64,000 bases of DNA from Candidatus Kaistella beijingensis (GCF_020084865.1 NZ_CP071953.1:1612001-1676000), one strand, 5' to 3'. Positions 8,727 to 16,987 are shown, counted from the first letter of the stretch. Numbers and translations are program-made. The notes: generated by a model not told the origin, from the sequence alone.

Positions 8727-9065
8727 TTATTTAGTAGCTTCTTTTACTGCATCTTTAGCATCTTTAGCAGCATCGTTAGCAGCATCAGCAGCTCCTTTAG
8801 CAGCATCAGCAGCTCCTTTAGCAGCGTCTTTTGCAACTTCACCAGCAGCAGCAGTAGTAGCAGCAGCAGCATCTTTAGCAGCGTCAACAGTTACAGCAGC
8901 AGCAGAATCAACAACAGCAGCAGCAGAATCAGCTACAACAGCAGCAGAATCAGTAGCAGCAACAGCAGCAGAATCAGCAGCGTTTGCAGTTTCAACAGTT
9001 TCAGTTTTTTTACAAGCTACAAGAGCTACAGCAGCGATAGCAGCTACGAAGAATGACTTTTTCAT
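8727..9065 (-). CDS. Alanine-rich small lipoprotein
   Basis: 112 residues. A lipoprotein signal (AAIAAVALVACKK) puts the lipidated cysteine at about residue 18. The mature part is almost only A, D, S, V, K, T: first ADSAAV-type repeats (~30-60), then amphipathic AKDAAKGAADA repeats (~65-112) that look like LEA-type or entericidin-like helices. The DNA is correspondingly repetitive (GCAGCA runs). This suggests a lipid-anchored helical spacer or stress protein at the envelope, but no function is established. A -7 box lies at 9141-9134 on the minus strand, and the gene is divergent from the regulator-like gene at 9247. Confidence 0.75.
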   Translation of the reverse strand: MKKSFFVAAIAAVALVACKKTETVETANAADSAAVAATDSAAVVADSAAAVVDSAAAVTVDAAKDAAAATTAAAGEVAKDAAKGAADAAKGAADAANDAAKDAKDAVKEATK

Positions 9066-9133
9066 AATAAATTAAATTTAATTGTTTTGTTATTTTAAAA
9101 TTTCGATTGTTCTGTTCATTCATTTGAACGGGA

Positions 9134-9141
9134 CAAAGGTA
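9134..9141 (-). promoter_or_regulatory. -7 box (TACCTTTG) of the alanine-rich lipoprotein
   Basis: On the minus strand TACCTTTG matches TAnnTTTG and gives a 5' leader of roughly 60 bases. The -33 region lacks a clean TTG. Confidence 0.45.
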
Positions 9142-9181
9142 TAGCGAGAAAAAAATTTGTTTCGGAAAATTAATTGTAATA

Positions 9182-9206
9182 TATTTGTAAAATTATTTTA
9201 CAAATA
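9182..9206. promoter_or_regulatory. Perfect 25-bp palindrome overlapping a -7 box (candidate operator)
   Basis: Twelve bases (9182-9193, beginning TATTTGTAAAAT) are the exact reverse complement of 9195-9206, around a single central T. The left arm overlaps TATATTTG (9180-9187), a consensus -7 box for the TTG-start gene at 9247. A protein bound here would block that promoter. The palindrome is read directly; the operator role is inferred. With only A/T plus two G-C pairs and no T-run, it is a poor terminator. Confidence 0.55.
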
Positions 9207-9246
9207 ATGATTATTGAAAATCAATAAATTACACAAAATTTAGCAA

Positions 9247-10413
9247 TTGAGCGATTTAGATTTATTACACTTCGAACAGCTAAAAAATGAGGTTCAGACC
9301 CAATATTTAGAAAACCACACCCCTTCTCATGATGATATTTCAAGATGGAAGGGAATCGATATCATTTATTTCCAGGAAGATTTAAGGAAAATTGCCAAAG
9401 GCAACATTTCTGAAAAATCGTTTTACACTTATTTTAAAAACTCACCCGTTACCAAACTTCCACGAATTGATATGCTGAACATTTTGAGTGTTTATGCAGG
9501 TTACGTGTCTTGGTACGACTTTAAAAAGAACCATCTTTTTGCAGACGAAATCTTAAAGGAAGGTGATGATTTAGATGAAAATGAAGTGGAGGAATTAGAA
9601 AAAACTGCTGAAAATTCTCCTGTAGAAGAAGCTAAAATTCCAACATCGGAAATTTCACCAAAAACAGAAGAAAAAGCATTCGAAACAACAACGGTAAATT
9701 CTGATTTACAAATTTCAGCTACTGATAATCAAACTATTAAGCAAAGTAACGGAAATTTATCAACCTACGATACTTCTGAACAAAAATCAACTTTTTCTAT
9801 TGTAAAAAAATACCTTTGGTTGGGAATTTCGGGCGTTTTGGCAGTAATTGTTGGACTTTTAGGTTTTAAGGATGAATTGTTCAGCAAAAAATTCTACTAC
9901 AGTTTTATTGATGCGGATCGTAATTCAAAAATCAATGCTGAACTACAGGTTCAGATTCTAAAGGAAAATGAATCTCCTATTTTATACGTGGCGAAACCAA
10001 ACGAACCATTTGTTTATACGACAAAATCTAAGAATTTGACCATGGTGGTTTCGTCTCCTTATTATAGAACCGACACCATTCAAAGAAATTTAGAAACCGC
10101 TCCCGAAGCTGAAAACATTGAACTTAAACCGAATGATTATGCGATTATGCTTTTCTATTATTCCAAATCCATAAAAGATTTGAAGAAAAAACGGGAAAGT
10201 TTGAATTACTTAATCAGCGACAACGCCTTAATTTATCAGGTCTATGACAACGAAACTTACGGTGTTGAAACCATGGATAAACAGCGGTACATCAATCTTG
10301 TCACTTTGCCTTCAACCTCTCTTGAAAACTTAGAAGTAATTGAAACCAAAAACGATTTATCAGGCAAAATAAATATGATTAAATTTAAAATCACGACCAA
10401 TGAAAAAAAATAG
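9247..10413 (+). CDS. Membrane-anchored regulator-like protein, Bacteroidota-type N-terminal domain
   Basis: 388 residues beginning with TTG (no better ATG fits). Residues ~30-100 (FQEDLRKIAKGNISEKSFYTYFKN, then LPRIDMLNILSVYAGYVSWYDF) match a helical domain widespread in Bacteroidota regulators, with a 'which Kind-IS-Lxxxx ... TLxxLxxYxGxxSWxDF' layout. Next come an acidic low-complexity linker (~105-185), one transmembrane helix (~189-207, YLWLGISGVLAVIVGLLGF) and a ~180-residue extracytoplasmic part. The topology is that of one-component regulators such as ToxR. It overlaps the next gene, a lipoprotein, by 14 bases, so they probably act together. DNA binding is inferred. Confidence 0.65.
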   Translation: MSDLDLLHFEQLKNEVQTQYLENHTPSHDDISRWKGIDIIYFQEDLRKIAKGNISEKSFYTYFKNSPVTKLPRIDMLNILSVYAGYVSWYDFKKNHLFADEILKEGDDLDENEVEELEKTAENSPVEEAKIPTSEISPKTEEKAFETTTVNSDLQISATDNQTIKQSNGNLSTYDTSEQKSTFSIVKKYLWLGISGVLAVIVGLLGFKDELFSKKFYYSFIDADRNSKINAELQVQILKENESPILYVAKPNEPFVYTTKSKNLTMVVSSPYYRTDTIQRNLETAPEAENIELKPNDYAIMLFYYSKSIKDLKKKRESLNYLISDNALIYQVYDNETYGVETMDKQRYINLVTLPSTSLENLEVIETKNDLSGKINMIKFKITTNEKK

Positions 10414-10981
10414 CCTCCTCTTAATATTGTTTTCATTTCTCCTGATTCTTGCCTCATGCAAAAAAGAAACAATCGAAATGTCTGACCTTCAGAAAGTTAG
10501 AAACAATAATAACAAAAAATCGTATCCAGTCACCAAAATGGATAGCGCTCAAGCAATTTCGTTTATCACGAAACAGAAAATTCAGGAGCTTTTGGACCTG
10601 TCAACGCTTTACACTTCAGGAAATCGCGACACCGAAATAGATTCCGTGATTTATGCGCAAATGAAAAGTTATTTTATAGAGAAAGATTCTGAAAAATTAG
10701 CACCCATTTTAAAACAGCTTGACAGCTTTAAAGTAAAAACCGCAAAAGTTGGAAATATCGCAGTTACAAAGGAAATCAAAGGAAACGACACTTTAGATTT
10801 TGCAAAATTCAGCGTGGAATATTTTGACCGAAAAGATAAATCGATTGGTGTTTTTGAGAAAAATGCGCAATATATGTTGAAACTTTCTCCTGTAAAATTC
10901 AAGAAAGAATTTAAATTTTATTTTGTGGATTTCGACGTGATGCCTCCAAAAGACAGTACTTCGGTGGGAGTTACCAAATAA
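10400..10981 (+). CDS. Lipoprotein partner of the membrane regulator-like protein
   Basis: 193 residues. A lipoprotein signal (LLILASCKK) is followed by a polar domain with no recognised family: helices at ~45-110 and a strand-rich end. The start overlaps the upstream gene by 14 bases, a sign of translational coupling, and the two products would meet on the periplasmic side. A sensing or assembly role with the upstream protein is a guess. Its last 64 bases overlap the convergent cyclo-ligase gene, so both genes use the same DNA for their C-termini. Confidence 0.7.
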   Translation: MKKNSLLLILFSFLLILASCKKETIEMSDLQKVRNNNNKKSYPVTKMDSAQAISFITKQKIQELLDLSTLYTSGNRDTEIDSVIYAQMKSYFIEKDSEKLAPILKQLDSFKVKTAKVGNIAVTKEIKGNDTLDFAKFSVEYFDRKDKSIGVFEKNAQYMLKLSPVKFKKEFKFYFVDFDVMPPKDSTSVGVTK

Positions 10982-11505
10982 TCCAGAGGAATATCTCCTT
11001 CCCAAACGTCATCTATATCTTCGTTGGGTGTAAAAAATCCTATTCCAATTCGCAGCGAATTAGAATTGATATTTGAAAAGAAACCATCGTAATAACCTTT
11101 TCCGTAACCAACTCTATTCCCTTGATTATCACAATATAACAAAGGCGTAACCACAAAATCGTAGTTTTTTTCGCCTGAGTCTTCATTACTTTTGGGTTCT
11201 TCAATTCCCCACGAACTTTTAATTAATGGAGTATCTTTCGTGATTTCAACCGAAATCAATTTTTTCTGATAAATCTTTGGAACAAAAACTCTGATATGAT
11301 GCTCAAAAAAATAATTAATGAACAAATTCGTATCCACTTCGCTCATTTCGGAAACAGACAAAAAGCAATGAACTTTTTGATTTTCAACTGGTTTAAATTG
11401 TAAAATAAATTTTTCGAAAATTTTTTGGGAAAAAGACAAAACCTCATCTTGCGACAAGGTTTCACGTTTTTGTAGGTATTTTTTTCTTAATTCGACCTTC
11501 TTCAT
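10918..11505 (-). CDS. 5-formyltetrahydrofolate cyclo-ligase
   Basis: 195 residues, the usual size. It converts 5-formyl-THF to 5,10-methenyl-THF with ATP, returning a storage or inhibitory folate to the one-carbon pool, in the cytoplasm. Signatures: N-terminal KKVELRKKYLQKRETLS; and NRVGYGKGYYDGFF (~131), the nucleotide/folate-binding glycine-rich motif. It lies one base beyond the trhO stop in the same direction. The last ~20 codons overlap the end of the convergent lipoprotein gene, so the C-terminus is longer than in many homologues. Confidence 0.9.
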   Translation of the reverse strand: MKKVELRKKYLQKRETLSQDEVLSFSQKIFEKFILQFKPVENQKVHCFLSVSEMSEVDTNLFINYFFEHHIRVFVPKIYQKKLISVEITKDTPLIKSSWGIEEPKSNEDSGEKNYDFVVTPLLYCDNQGNRVGYGKGYYDGFFSNINSNSLRIGIGFFTPNEDIDDVWEGDIPLDYLVTPTEVLSFGGITSKSTK

Positions 11506-11506
11506 T

Positions 11507-12865
11507 TTATGAAATTACTTTGTACAATTTATCCGACAAACGAACTCTGAATGGAAGTGGCAATGTAATTTGGTCACCGACTTTTGCAGTTTCAGTTTGA
11601 TTTCCGTTTGCAAAAATTTCTGTAATCAAAATTTCCTGATTCCCTGTTGTTGGTCCTGAAATCAAAACTTTATCACCTAAAGAAAGTCCATTTTTTTCAA
11701 TTAAAAATTGGGCGATTTTTGATCTTGTAAAATAATGTTCCGCTTTTCCAATCAATTCTTTTTTAATTTTAATTTTCTGACGGATATCTTTGGTGTCTGC
11801 TTTTGCTAAAGCTTTATTAGGAATTGAATCTCCTGAATGTTTAAATTTCAGTGCATCGGATTTTCCTTTTCTGAAAATCTTATTTCCAACCTGCAAACCT
11901 TTTCTTAACTTAACTTGCTCTTCTACAGGCAAATGAATAATTTCTTGACATTCGTTTGAACAACAGTTTTCCATTGCCGCTTTACAGTCATCACATTGAA
12001 TGAACAGTAAATGACAAGCGTCGTTTGCGCAATTCGTGTGATTGTCGCAAGGTTTTCCGCATTGGTGACATTGCGAAATAATATCGTCGGTAATTCTTTC
12101 TCCTAAACGGTGATCGAACACGAAATTCTTTCCGATAAATTTGCTTTCAATGCCTTCTTCCTTGATTTGTCGGGTATATTCAATAATTCCACCTTCCAAT
12201 TGATAGACGTTTTTAAATCCTTGATGTTTAAAATAAGCACTCGCTTTTTCACAACGAATTCCACCTGTGCAATACATCAAAAGATTTTTATCTTCTTTAT
12301 GGTTTTGCAATTGTTCATTGATAATTGGCAAACTTTCACGAAAATTTTCAACGTCGGGAGTAATCGCTCCTTCAAAATGACCGACTTCACTTTCGTAATG
12401 ATTTCTAAAATCTACTACAATCGTATTCGGATCTTCCAACAGATTATTAAATTCCTTCGCTTTTAGGTGAATTCCTTTATTGGTAACATCGAATGTTTCG
12501 TCATTCAAACCATCGGCAACAATTTTATTTCGAACTTTAATGGTTAACTTTAAAAACGAATGGTTGTCTTGTTCTACAGCAACATTCAAACGAATCCCCT
12601 TCATGAAATCATACTTTTCCAACGTATCGCGAAAAGCCTCGAAATTATCCGCAGGAACACTCATTTGAGCGTTAATTCCTTCGTGTGCAACGTAGATACG
12701 ACCGAGTGCATCGAGTGCGTTCCAGGCTATAAAAAGTTCGTCGCGAAATTGTTTGGGATCTTGAATTTTGGCGTACGCATAGAAAGATAAAGTAAGCCGT
12801 TCTTTTCCGGCCTCATCGATGAGTCGAGCTCTCTCTTCTGCGCTTAAGGTGTTGTACAGTTGCAT
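11507..12865 (-). CDS. trhO: tRNA uridine(34) hydroxylase TrhO with C-terminal beta-barrel extension
   Basis: 452 residues against about 320-350 in E. coli YceA/TrhO. It should hydroxylate U34 of tRNA to 5-hydroxyuridine using O2. Parts: N-terminal ferredoxin-like domain (~25-110, with HEGINAQMS); rhodanese domain (~140-240) with the active-site loop YCTGGIRCEKA; a Cys-rich putative metal-binding segment (~265-310, many CxxC); and an extra domain (~365-452) with SLGDKVLISGPTTGNQE and RLSDKLYKV. That tail resembles the C-terminal barrel of U32-type proteins, the family of TrhP, which makes the same modification. Family memory, not a search, supports this last point. Confidence 0.88.
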   Translation of the reverse strand: MQLYNTLSAEERARLIDEAGKERLTLSFYAYAKIQDPKQFRDELFIAWNALDALGRIYVAHEGINAQMSVPADNFEAFRDTLEKYDFMKGIRLNVAVEQDNHSFLKLTIKVRNKIVADGLNDETFDVTNKGIHLKAKEFNNLLEDPNTIVVDFRNHYESEVGHFEGAITPDVENFRESLPIINEQLQNHKEDKNLLMYCTGGIRCEKASAYFKHQGFKNVYQLEGGIIEYTRQIKEEGIESKFIGKNFVFDHRLGERITDDIISQCHQCGKPCDNHTNCANDACHLLFIQCDDCKAAMENCCSNECQEIIHLPVEEQVKLRKGLQVGNKIFRKGKSDALKFKHSGDSIPNKALAKADTKDIRQKIKIKKELIGKAEHYFTRSKIAQFLIEKNGLSLGDKVLISGPTTGNQEILITEIFANGNQTETAKVGDQITLPLPFRVRLSDKLYKVIS

Positions 12866-12896
12866 GCTATAAACGTTTTAAGTGAGAAAATTTTTG

Positions 12897-12904
12897 CAAA
12901 GATA
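12897..12904 (-). promoter_or_regulatory. -7 box (TATCTTTG) of trhO
   Basis: Minus-strand TATCTTTG lies 31 bases before the trhO ATG. No TTG at the proper distance upstream. Confidence 0.4.
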
Positions 12905-12946
12905 ATGATTTCTCGATGAGTAATTAGTAATGAGCAATGAGTAATA

Positions 12947-14107
12947 TCAGTACTCCGAATAAATATACTTCAAAATATTCCTATCAACTTCTGTAAACGG
13001 AACTTTCCGTCTCGCCATCGCCAGTTCAGCGACTTCGTAGGCTTTTTCAAGTTTGAATTTTTCGTCGCCTTTCATTCCGCCCCAGGAAAAATTCTCGATG
13101 AGATTTGGCGGGAAACCGCTTTTGAAAATATTGGCGGCAACTCCTACAACCGTTCCTGTATTGAACTGAGTATTAATCGCTGTTTTAGAATGATCGCCCA
13201 TAATTAACCCCGCAAATTGCAAACCTGTATTTGCGAATCTTTTGGTTCGGTAATTCCACAATTTTACGGAGGCGTAATTGTTTTTCAAGTTCGAGGAATT
13301 GGTATCTGCACCGAGATTACACCATTCTCCAATCACGGAATTTCCTACAAATCCATCGTGACCTTTATTGGAATATCCAAAAATCACAATATTATTCACT
13401 TCTCCGCCAACTTTGCAATGTGGACCAATTGTCGTTGCTCCATAAATTTTTGCCCCTAAATTAAATTTCGAATCTTCACAAAGTGCGATCGGACCTCGAA
13501 GATTGCATCCTTCCATTAATTCCGCATTTTTGCCGATGTAGATTTTTCCTGTTTTTGTATTTAAAGTCGAAAATTCAATAGTTGCACCTTCTTCGATAAA
13601 TAAATCTTCCCTATTCCCTAAAAATCCGTTGGTTGCTGAAAGTTCTTGAGAAGCTCTTCCTTTCGTTAAAAGTTCAAAATCAAAATCAATTGCTTTTTCG
13701 TTAAAGGAAAATAAATCTGTAGGTTGTTTGAACAGCAGAAGTTCCTCATGAATGTCCGTCATTTTCTCAATTTGGTTCAGAGAAAAATTATCCATATCGA
13801 CTTTTGCCGCGAGTAATTCGTTTTCAAAAACCAATGCTTCACCCAATTTTAGATCTTTAATTTGATTTAGAACGTTTTCATTCGGTAAAAAATTCGGAAC
13901 AATGAAAAGGCTTTCTTTTTTTTCAGGTTTTGGGAATTTTTCCTGCAAAAAATCTTCGGTGAGATATGAGATTTCTGAAGTTTCCAGAAGTTTCTGCCAT
14001 CTTTCGGAAAAAGTGAGAATTCCGCAACGCATTTCTGCAACGGGTCTTGTGAAAGTAAGCGGTAAAAAATCTTCCCAGAATTGGGCATCGGAAAAAACGA
14101 GTTGCAT
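12947..14107 (-). CDS. GlmU-like sugar-phosphate nucleotidyltransferase family protein
   Basis: 386 residues. The N-terminal half resembles a shortened nucleotidyltransferase (LVFSDAQFWEDFLPLTFTRPVAEMRCGIL); the usual GxGTR-type nucleotide loop of GlmU/RmlA is not evident. The C-terminal half (~165-345) is a left-handed beta-helix of hexapeptide repeats (IYIGKNAELMEGCNLRGPIALCEDSKFNLGAKIYGATTIGPHCKVGG). Bacteroidota call this family putative sugar nucleotidyltransferase. Activity is uncertain and it may be acyltransferase-like. It lies between L31 and trhO, with a -7 box (TAAATTTG) at 14188-14181 on the minus strand. Confidence 0.8.
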   Translation of the reverse strand: MQLVFSDAQFWEDFLPLTFTRPVAEMRCGILTFSERWQKLLETSEISYLTEDFLQEKFPKPEKKESLFIVPNFLPNENVLNQIKDLKLGEALVFENELLAAKVDMDNFSLNQIEKMTDIHEELLLFKQPTDLFSFNEKAIDFDFELLTKGRASQELSATNGFLGNREDLFIEEGATIEFSTLNTKTGKIYIGKNAELMEGCNLRGPIALCEDSKFNLGAKIYGATTIGPHCKVGGEVNNIVIFGYSNKGHDGFVGNSVIGEWCNLGADTNSSNLKNNYASVKLWNYRTKRFANTGLQFAGLIMGDHSKTAINTQFNTGTVVGVAANIFKSGFPPNLIENFSWGGMKGDEKFKLEKAYEVAELAMARRKVPFTEVDRNILKYIYSEY

Positions 14108-14180
14108 AGCAAAAGGTTGAGGTTAGGGTTGAGTTTCGAAATTTTCTTTTCCACTTCCCTCAAGGGAGGAAAATTTCGAC

Positions 14181-14188
14181 CAAATTTA
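14181..14188 (-). promoter_or_regulatory. -7 box (TAAATTTG) of the GlmU-like gene
   Basis: TAAATTTG on the minus strand, between the L31 terminator and the GlmU-like gene. A palindrome with GAAATTTTC/GAAAATTTC arms (about 14135-14177) lies between box and gene, so the leader would fold. Confidence 0.4.
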
Positions 14189-14196
14189 CAATAAAA

Positions 14197-14224
14197 AAAG
14201 TCTTTCAGAAACCCGAAAGACTTT
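14197..14224 (-). terminator. Hairpin terminator after L31
   Basis: AAAGTCTTTC pairs perfectly with GAAAGACTTT around an eight-base loop, followed by a T-run on the minus strand (A-run on plus). It lies just past the L31 stop. Confidence 0.85.
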
Positions 14225-14246
14225 AATTATCGTTAAAATTCGTCAA

Positions 14247-14498
14247 TTATTTTGCGAATTTTTTGTACTTGTTCATGAATTTGTCAACTCTACCTGCAGT
14301 GTCAACCAATTTCACTTTTCCTGTGTAGAAAGGGTGAGACGTTGAAGAGATTTCCATTTTGATCAATGGGTAAGTTGCTCCTTCGAATTCGATGGTGTCT
14401 TTAGTTTCTGCGGTAGATTTGCAAAGAAACATCTCGTCGTTACTCATATCTTTGAATACGACTAATCTATAATTTTCTGGGTGAATTCCGTTTTTCAT
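14247..14498 (-). CDS. rpmE2: 50S ribosomal protein L31 type B
   Basis: 83 residues. It has the type B features: [28 protein letters not shown] at the start, [11 protein letters not shown] in the middle, and a basic end ([15 protein letters not shown]). The CxxC zinc site of type A L31 is absent, so it works without zinc. It binds the large subunit near the central protuberance. It has its own consensus promoter (14579-14608) and terminator, and so is a single-gene unit. Confidence 0.95.
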   Translation of the reverse strand: MKNGIHPENYRLVVFKDMSNDEMFLCKSTAETKDTIEFEGATYPLIKMEISSTSHPFYTGKVKLVDTAGRVDKFMNKYKKFAK

Positions 14499-14578
14499 AA
14501 CTAAATCTTATTTAAATATTTTATACAAAATTCGCTTCGAAATGAGTAATGGATTTTTCTCTGCTGAATTTTAGGTTG

Positions 14579-14608
14579 CAAAAGTACAAATATTTTTTAA
14601 AACTACAA
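14579..14608 (-). promoter_or_regulatory. Consensus promoter of the L31 gene
   Basis: Minus strand: TTG (14608-14606), 19 bases, then TACTTTTG (14586-14579), an exact fit to the Bacteroidota consensus. The leader would be about 75 bases. Confidence 0.7.
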
Positions 14609-14654
14609 ATGGAAAACCAATAATTTGAAAATTTTATCGTTCGACAATTTTAAT

Positions 14655-14662
14655 TAAATTTG
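14655..14662 (+). promoter_or_regulatory. -7 box (TAAATTTG) of the beta-helix lipoprotein gene
   Basis: TAAATTTG lies 25 bases before the ATG at 14688. The closest TTG is too far upstream (27 bases). Confidence 0.4.
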
Positions 14663-14687
14663 GAATCTCTATATATTTCTATATCAA

Positions 14688-16073
14688 ATGAATAAATTTA
14701 AACTTATACTCGGCTTTTCTTTTTGGTTTTTGTTAACGGCGGTTGCGTGTAACAGGGATGAAATTAACTTTGAAATGCCTTCGCAACTGTTGAGATTTTC
14801 TTCGGATACCGTTTTTTGCGACACCGTTTATAACCAAGTTCGTTCGGAAACTTATGCCGTTAAAATTTACAATGATGAAGATAAAGATGTGATGATTCCC
14901 AAAATTTCTCTGGAAAAAGGAGCTGCTTCTCTTTATAGAATTAATGTCGATGGAAAAGCTGGAACCGACTTCAACAATATTCCATTGAGAAAAAAGGACA
15001 GTCTTTATATTTTCGTGGAAATTGCGCCGATTGCCAATGCACCTGAAGCGATTGCAGAAGATCGAGTGAATGTAGAAACACCTGCAGGAAAGCAGCACGT
15101 AACTTTATTTTCGGTTGTTCAGGACGCAGAATTTTTTATTGAAACCAAAACCAATCCTAATATTTTAGCCAACAATACTTCTTGGGAAAACAGTAAAGCG
15201 AAAATCATTTTCGGGAATTTGACTGTGGCAGAAGGGAAAAGTTTAACTATTCAACCTGGAACGAAAGTATATTTCCATAAAAACAGCGGCTTGAAAATTT
15301 CTAAAAATTCGACTTTAACCGCAACCGGAAGTTTAAACAACGAGGTTATTTTCCGTGGGGACAGAAACGACACTAGATACGACACCATCCCAAAAAACTG
15401 GAACGGGATTTCTGCCGACGAAAACGCCATCGTTAATTTAGATTATACCAAAATTTTTGGCGGAACCAGAGGTTTGGAACTCAAAAAAGCCAATGCAACC
15501 ATCAATAATTCCATTTTTCATACTCATCAGGAATTTGGAATTTATGCGGTAAATTCAATTGTAACGGCAAAAAATTTGGTAATGAACAATTGTGGTGAAG
15601 CTGATTTTGGAATTTTCAAAGGTGGAACTTACAACATCATCCACTCTACTTTTGCGAATTACTGGAATTTTAATGCCGCACTTCCCGGATTGGGAATTTA
15701 TGCAGCCAACGAATATCAAAACGGGACTACAACGGAACAAGGAGCTTTAAGTTTGAGTATTAAAAATTCAATAATTTACGGTGACAAGGAAAATTCGATT
15801 GTTTTTAAACCAACTTCTGGGCAGACTTTCAATGCAACTTTCCAAAATTGTTTGTTGAAATACGGAACTGGTTCAAGCTACGCAATTGATGCAGGCTCTA
15901 TTAAAAACCAAGACCCAAAATTTCAAAATTATTTCACTCATAAAATGAATTTGAGGGTTAAAGACGATTCGCCTGCAAAAGGAAAAGGGAATGTTACTGT
16001 TGCAGCTTCCGTTCCAACGGATATTGTTGGAGTTTCAAGAACAGCTTCTCCTACGATCGGAGCTTATCAATAG
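14688..16073 (+). CDS. Lipoprotein with right-handed beta-helix domain
   Basis: 461 residues. A lipoprotein signal ends in LLTAVAC. Residues ~30-145 form a strand-rich domain; ~165-400 carry the repeating strand-turn pattern of a parallel beta-helix (GNLTVAEGKSLTIQPGTKVYF, then GLKISKNSTLTATGS, EVIFRGDR). The segment ENSKAKIIFGNLTV...LTIQPGTKV is the common start of 'Pectate_lyase_3/right-handed beta-helix' cell-surface proteins of Bacteroidota. It is expected on the cell surface or periplasmic face of the outer membrane; no catalytic residues are evident. It heads a run of plus-strand genes, with 28 bases to the next. Confidence 0.8.
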   Translation: MNKFKLILGFSFWFLLTAVACNRDEINFEMPSQLLRFSSDTVFCDTVYNQVRSETYAVKIYNDEDKDVMIPKISLEKGAASLYRINVDGKAGTDFNNIPLRKKDSLYIFVEIAPIANAPEAIAEDRVNVETPAGKQHVTLFSVVQDAEFFIETKTNPNILANNTSWENSKAKIIFGNLTVAEGKSLTIQPGTKVYFHKNSGLKISKNSTLTATGSLNNEVIFRGDRNDTRYDTIPKNWNGISADENAIVNLDYTKIFGGTRGLELKKANATINNSIFHTHQEFGIYAVNSIVTAKNLVMNNCGEADFGIFKGGTYNIIHSTFANYWNFNAALPGLGIYAANEYQNGTTTEQGALSLSIKNSIIYGDKENSIVFKPTSGQTFNATFQNCLLKYGTGSSYAIDAGSIKNQDPKFQNYFTHKMNLRVKDDSPAKGKGNVTVAASVPTDIVGVSRTASPTIGAYQ

Positions 16074-16101
16074 TTGATGAATAGTTTCTAAAAATCTCAA
16101 C

Positions 16102-16920
16102 ATGAAAAAAATCCATTTTTGGCTGCTGCTGATTTTTGTTTCCATAGGTTACACTAATTCAGCACAAATAAAGGATGAAATACCCCTTCACGAAACGTTT
16201 CCTCTTTTTTCAAAACAGGTGGGCGAAAAAAGAATCATCAATGTTTGGACTCCGCCTGAATATGCACAAAGCAAAGATTCTCTCGCCGTTTTATACATGG
16301 CAGATGGCGGAATTCAAGAAGATTTCCCGCACATCGCAAACACGATTGCAGAATTGGTAAAAGCAAAAAAAATTCAGCCAATCATTTTAGTCGGAATTGA
16401 AAACACGGTTAGAAGAAGAGATTTAACGCCATTTACCGAAATAGAAGAAGACAAAAAAGTAGCTCCCATTGTTGGCGGTTCTGAAAATTTCAGAAAATTT
16501 ATCAAAGACGAGTTAATTCCACATATCAATAAACATTACCGAACTTCCAAAAGAAAAGGAATTATCGGCGAATCGCTTTCGGGACTTTTCGTAATGGAAA
16601 CTTTTTTCACCACGCCATACTTATTTGATGATTATGTTGCGATGGATCCTTCACTTTGGTGGAACAATCATTATTTGGTAAGAACCGCGAAAGAATCTTT
16701 GTCAAAATTTCCTGAAACTGACAAAAAATTATGGTTTGCAGGTTCCAGCGCAAAAGATATTTTCAAACACACGCGCGAACTTGATGGAATTTTAAAGTCA
16801 TTAAATCCTCCTCATCTGAAATGGAAATATTCCGACGAAAAGAAAGAAAAACACAACACCATTTTTAGAGCAACAAAGGAAAAAGCCTTGATTTGGACTT
16901 ACAGCATAAGTAATGAGTAA
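16102..16920 (+). CDS. Exported esterase (alpha/beta hydrolase, Fes/IroE-like)
   Basis: 272 residues with a signal peptide (1-21, ending TNSA). The putative-esterase fold is visible: INVWTPPEYAQS at the start, the nucleophile elbow GESLSG (serine at ~171), and a histidine near the C-terminus (EKKEKHNTIF) that can complete the triad. Relatives hydrolyse esters of enterobactin, carbohydrate acetates or feruloyl groups. The substrate is unknown; no siderophore genes are near. The last codons and stop run into an AGTAATGAGTAAT spacer repeat, so the terminal residues (SISNE) may be repeat-derived. Confidence 0.85.
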   Translation: MKKIHFWLLLIFVSIGYTNSAQIKDEIPLHETFPLFSKQVGEKRIINVWTPPEYAQSKDSLAVLYMADGGIQEDFPHIANTIAELVKAKKIQPIILVGIENTVRRRDLTPFTEIEEDKKVAPIVGGSENFRKFIKDELIPHINKHYRTSKRKGIIGESLSGLFVMETFFTTPYLFDDYVAMDPSLWWNNHYLVRTAKESLSKFPETDKKLWFAGSSAKDIFKHTRELDGILKSLNPPHLKWKYSDEKKEKHNTIFRATKEKALIWTYSISNE

Positions 16921-16961
16921 TAACAGATATTTTTAATAAAATTTCAGAGCAAATTTAGACG

Positions 16962-16987
16962 GATTGCTTCGCTATGCTCGCAATGAC
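16962..16987. repeat. Intergenic repeat fragment (GCTTCGCTATGCTCGCAATGAC)
   Basis: A palindromic GCTTCGC...GCTCGCAATGAC fragment of a type widespread between bacterial genes. It ends one base before the mazG start and supplies a false in-frame upstream start. Confidence 0.5.

Noticed and set aside
8727..9065. GCAGCA-rich block as a CRISPR or tandem-repeat locus
   Set aside because: The periodicity is explained by alanine codons of a lipoprotein gene with a good signal peptide; there are no spacers.
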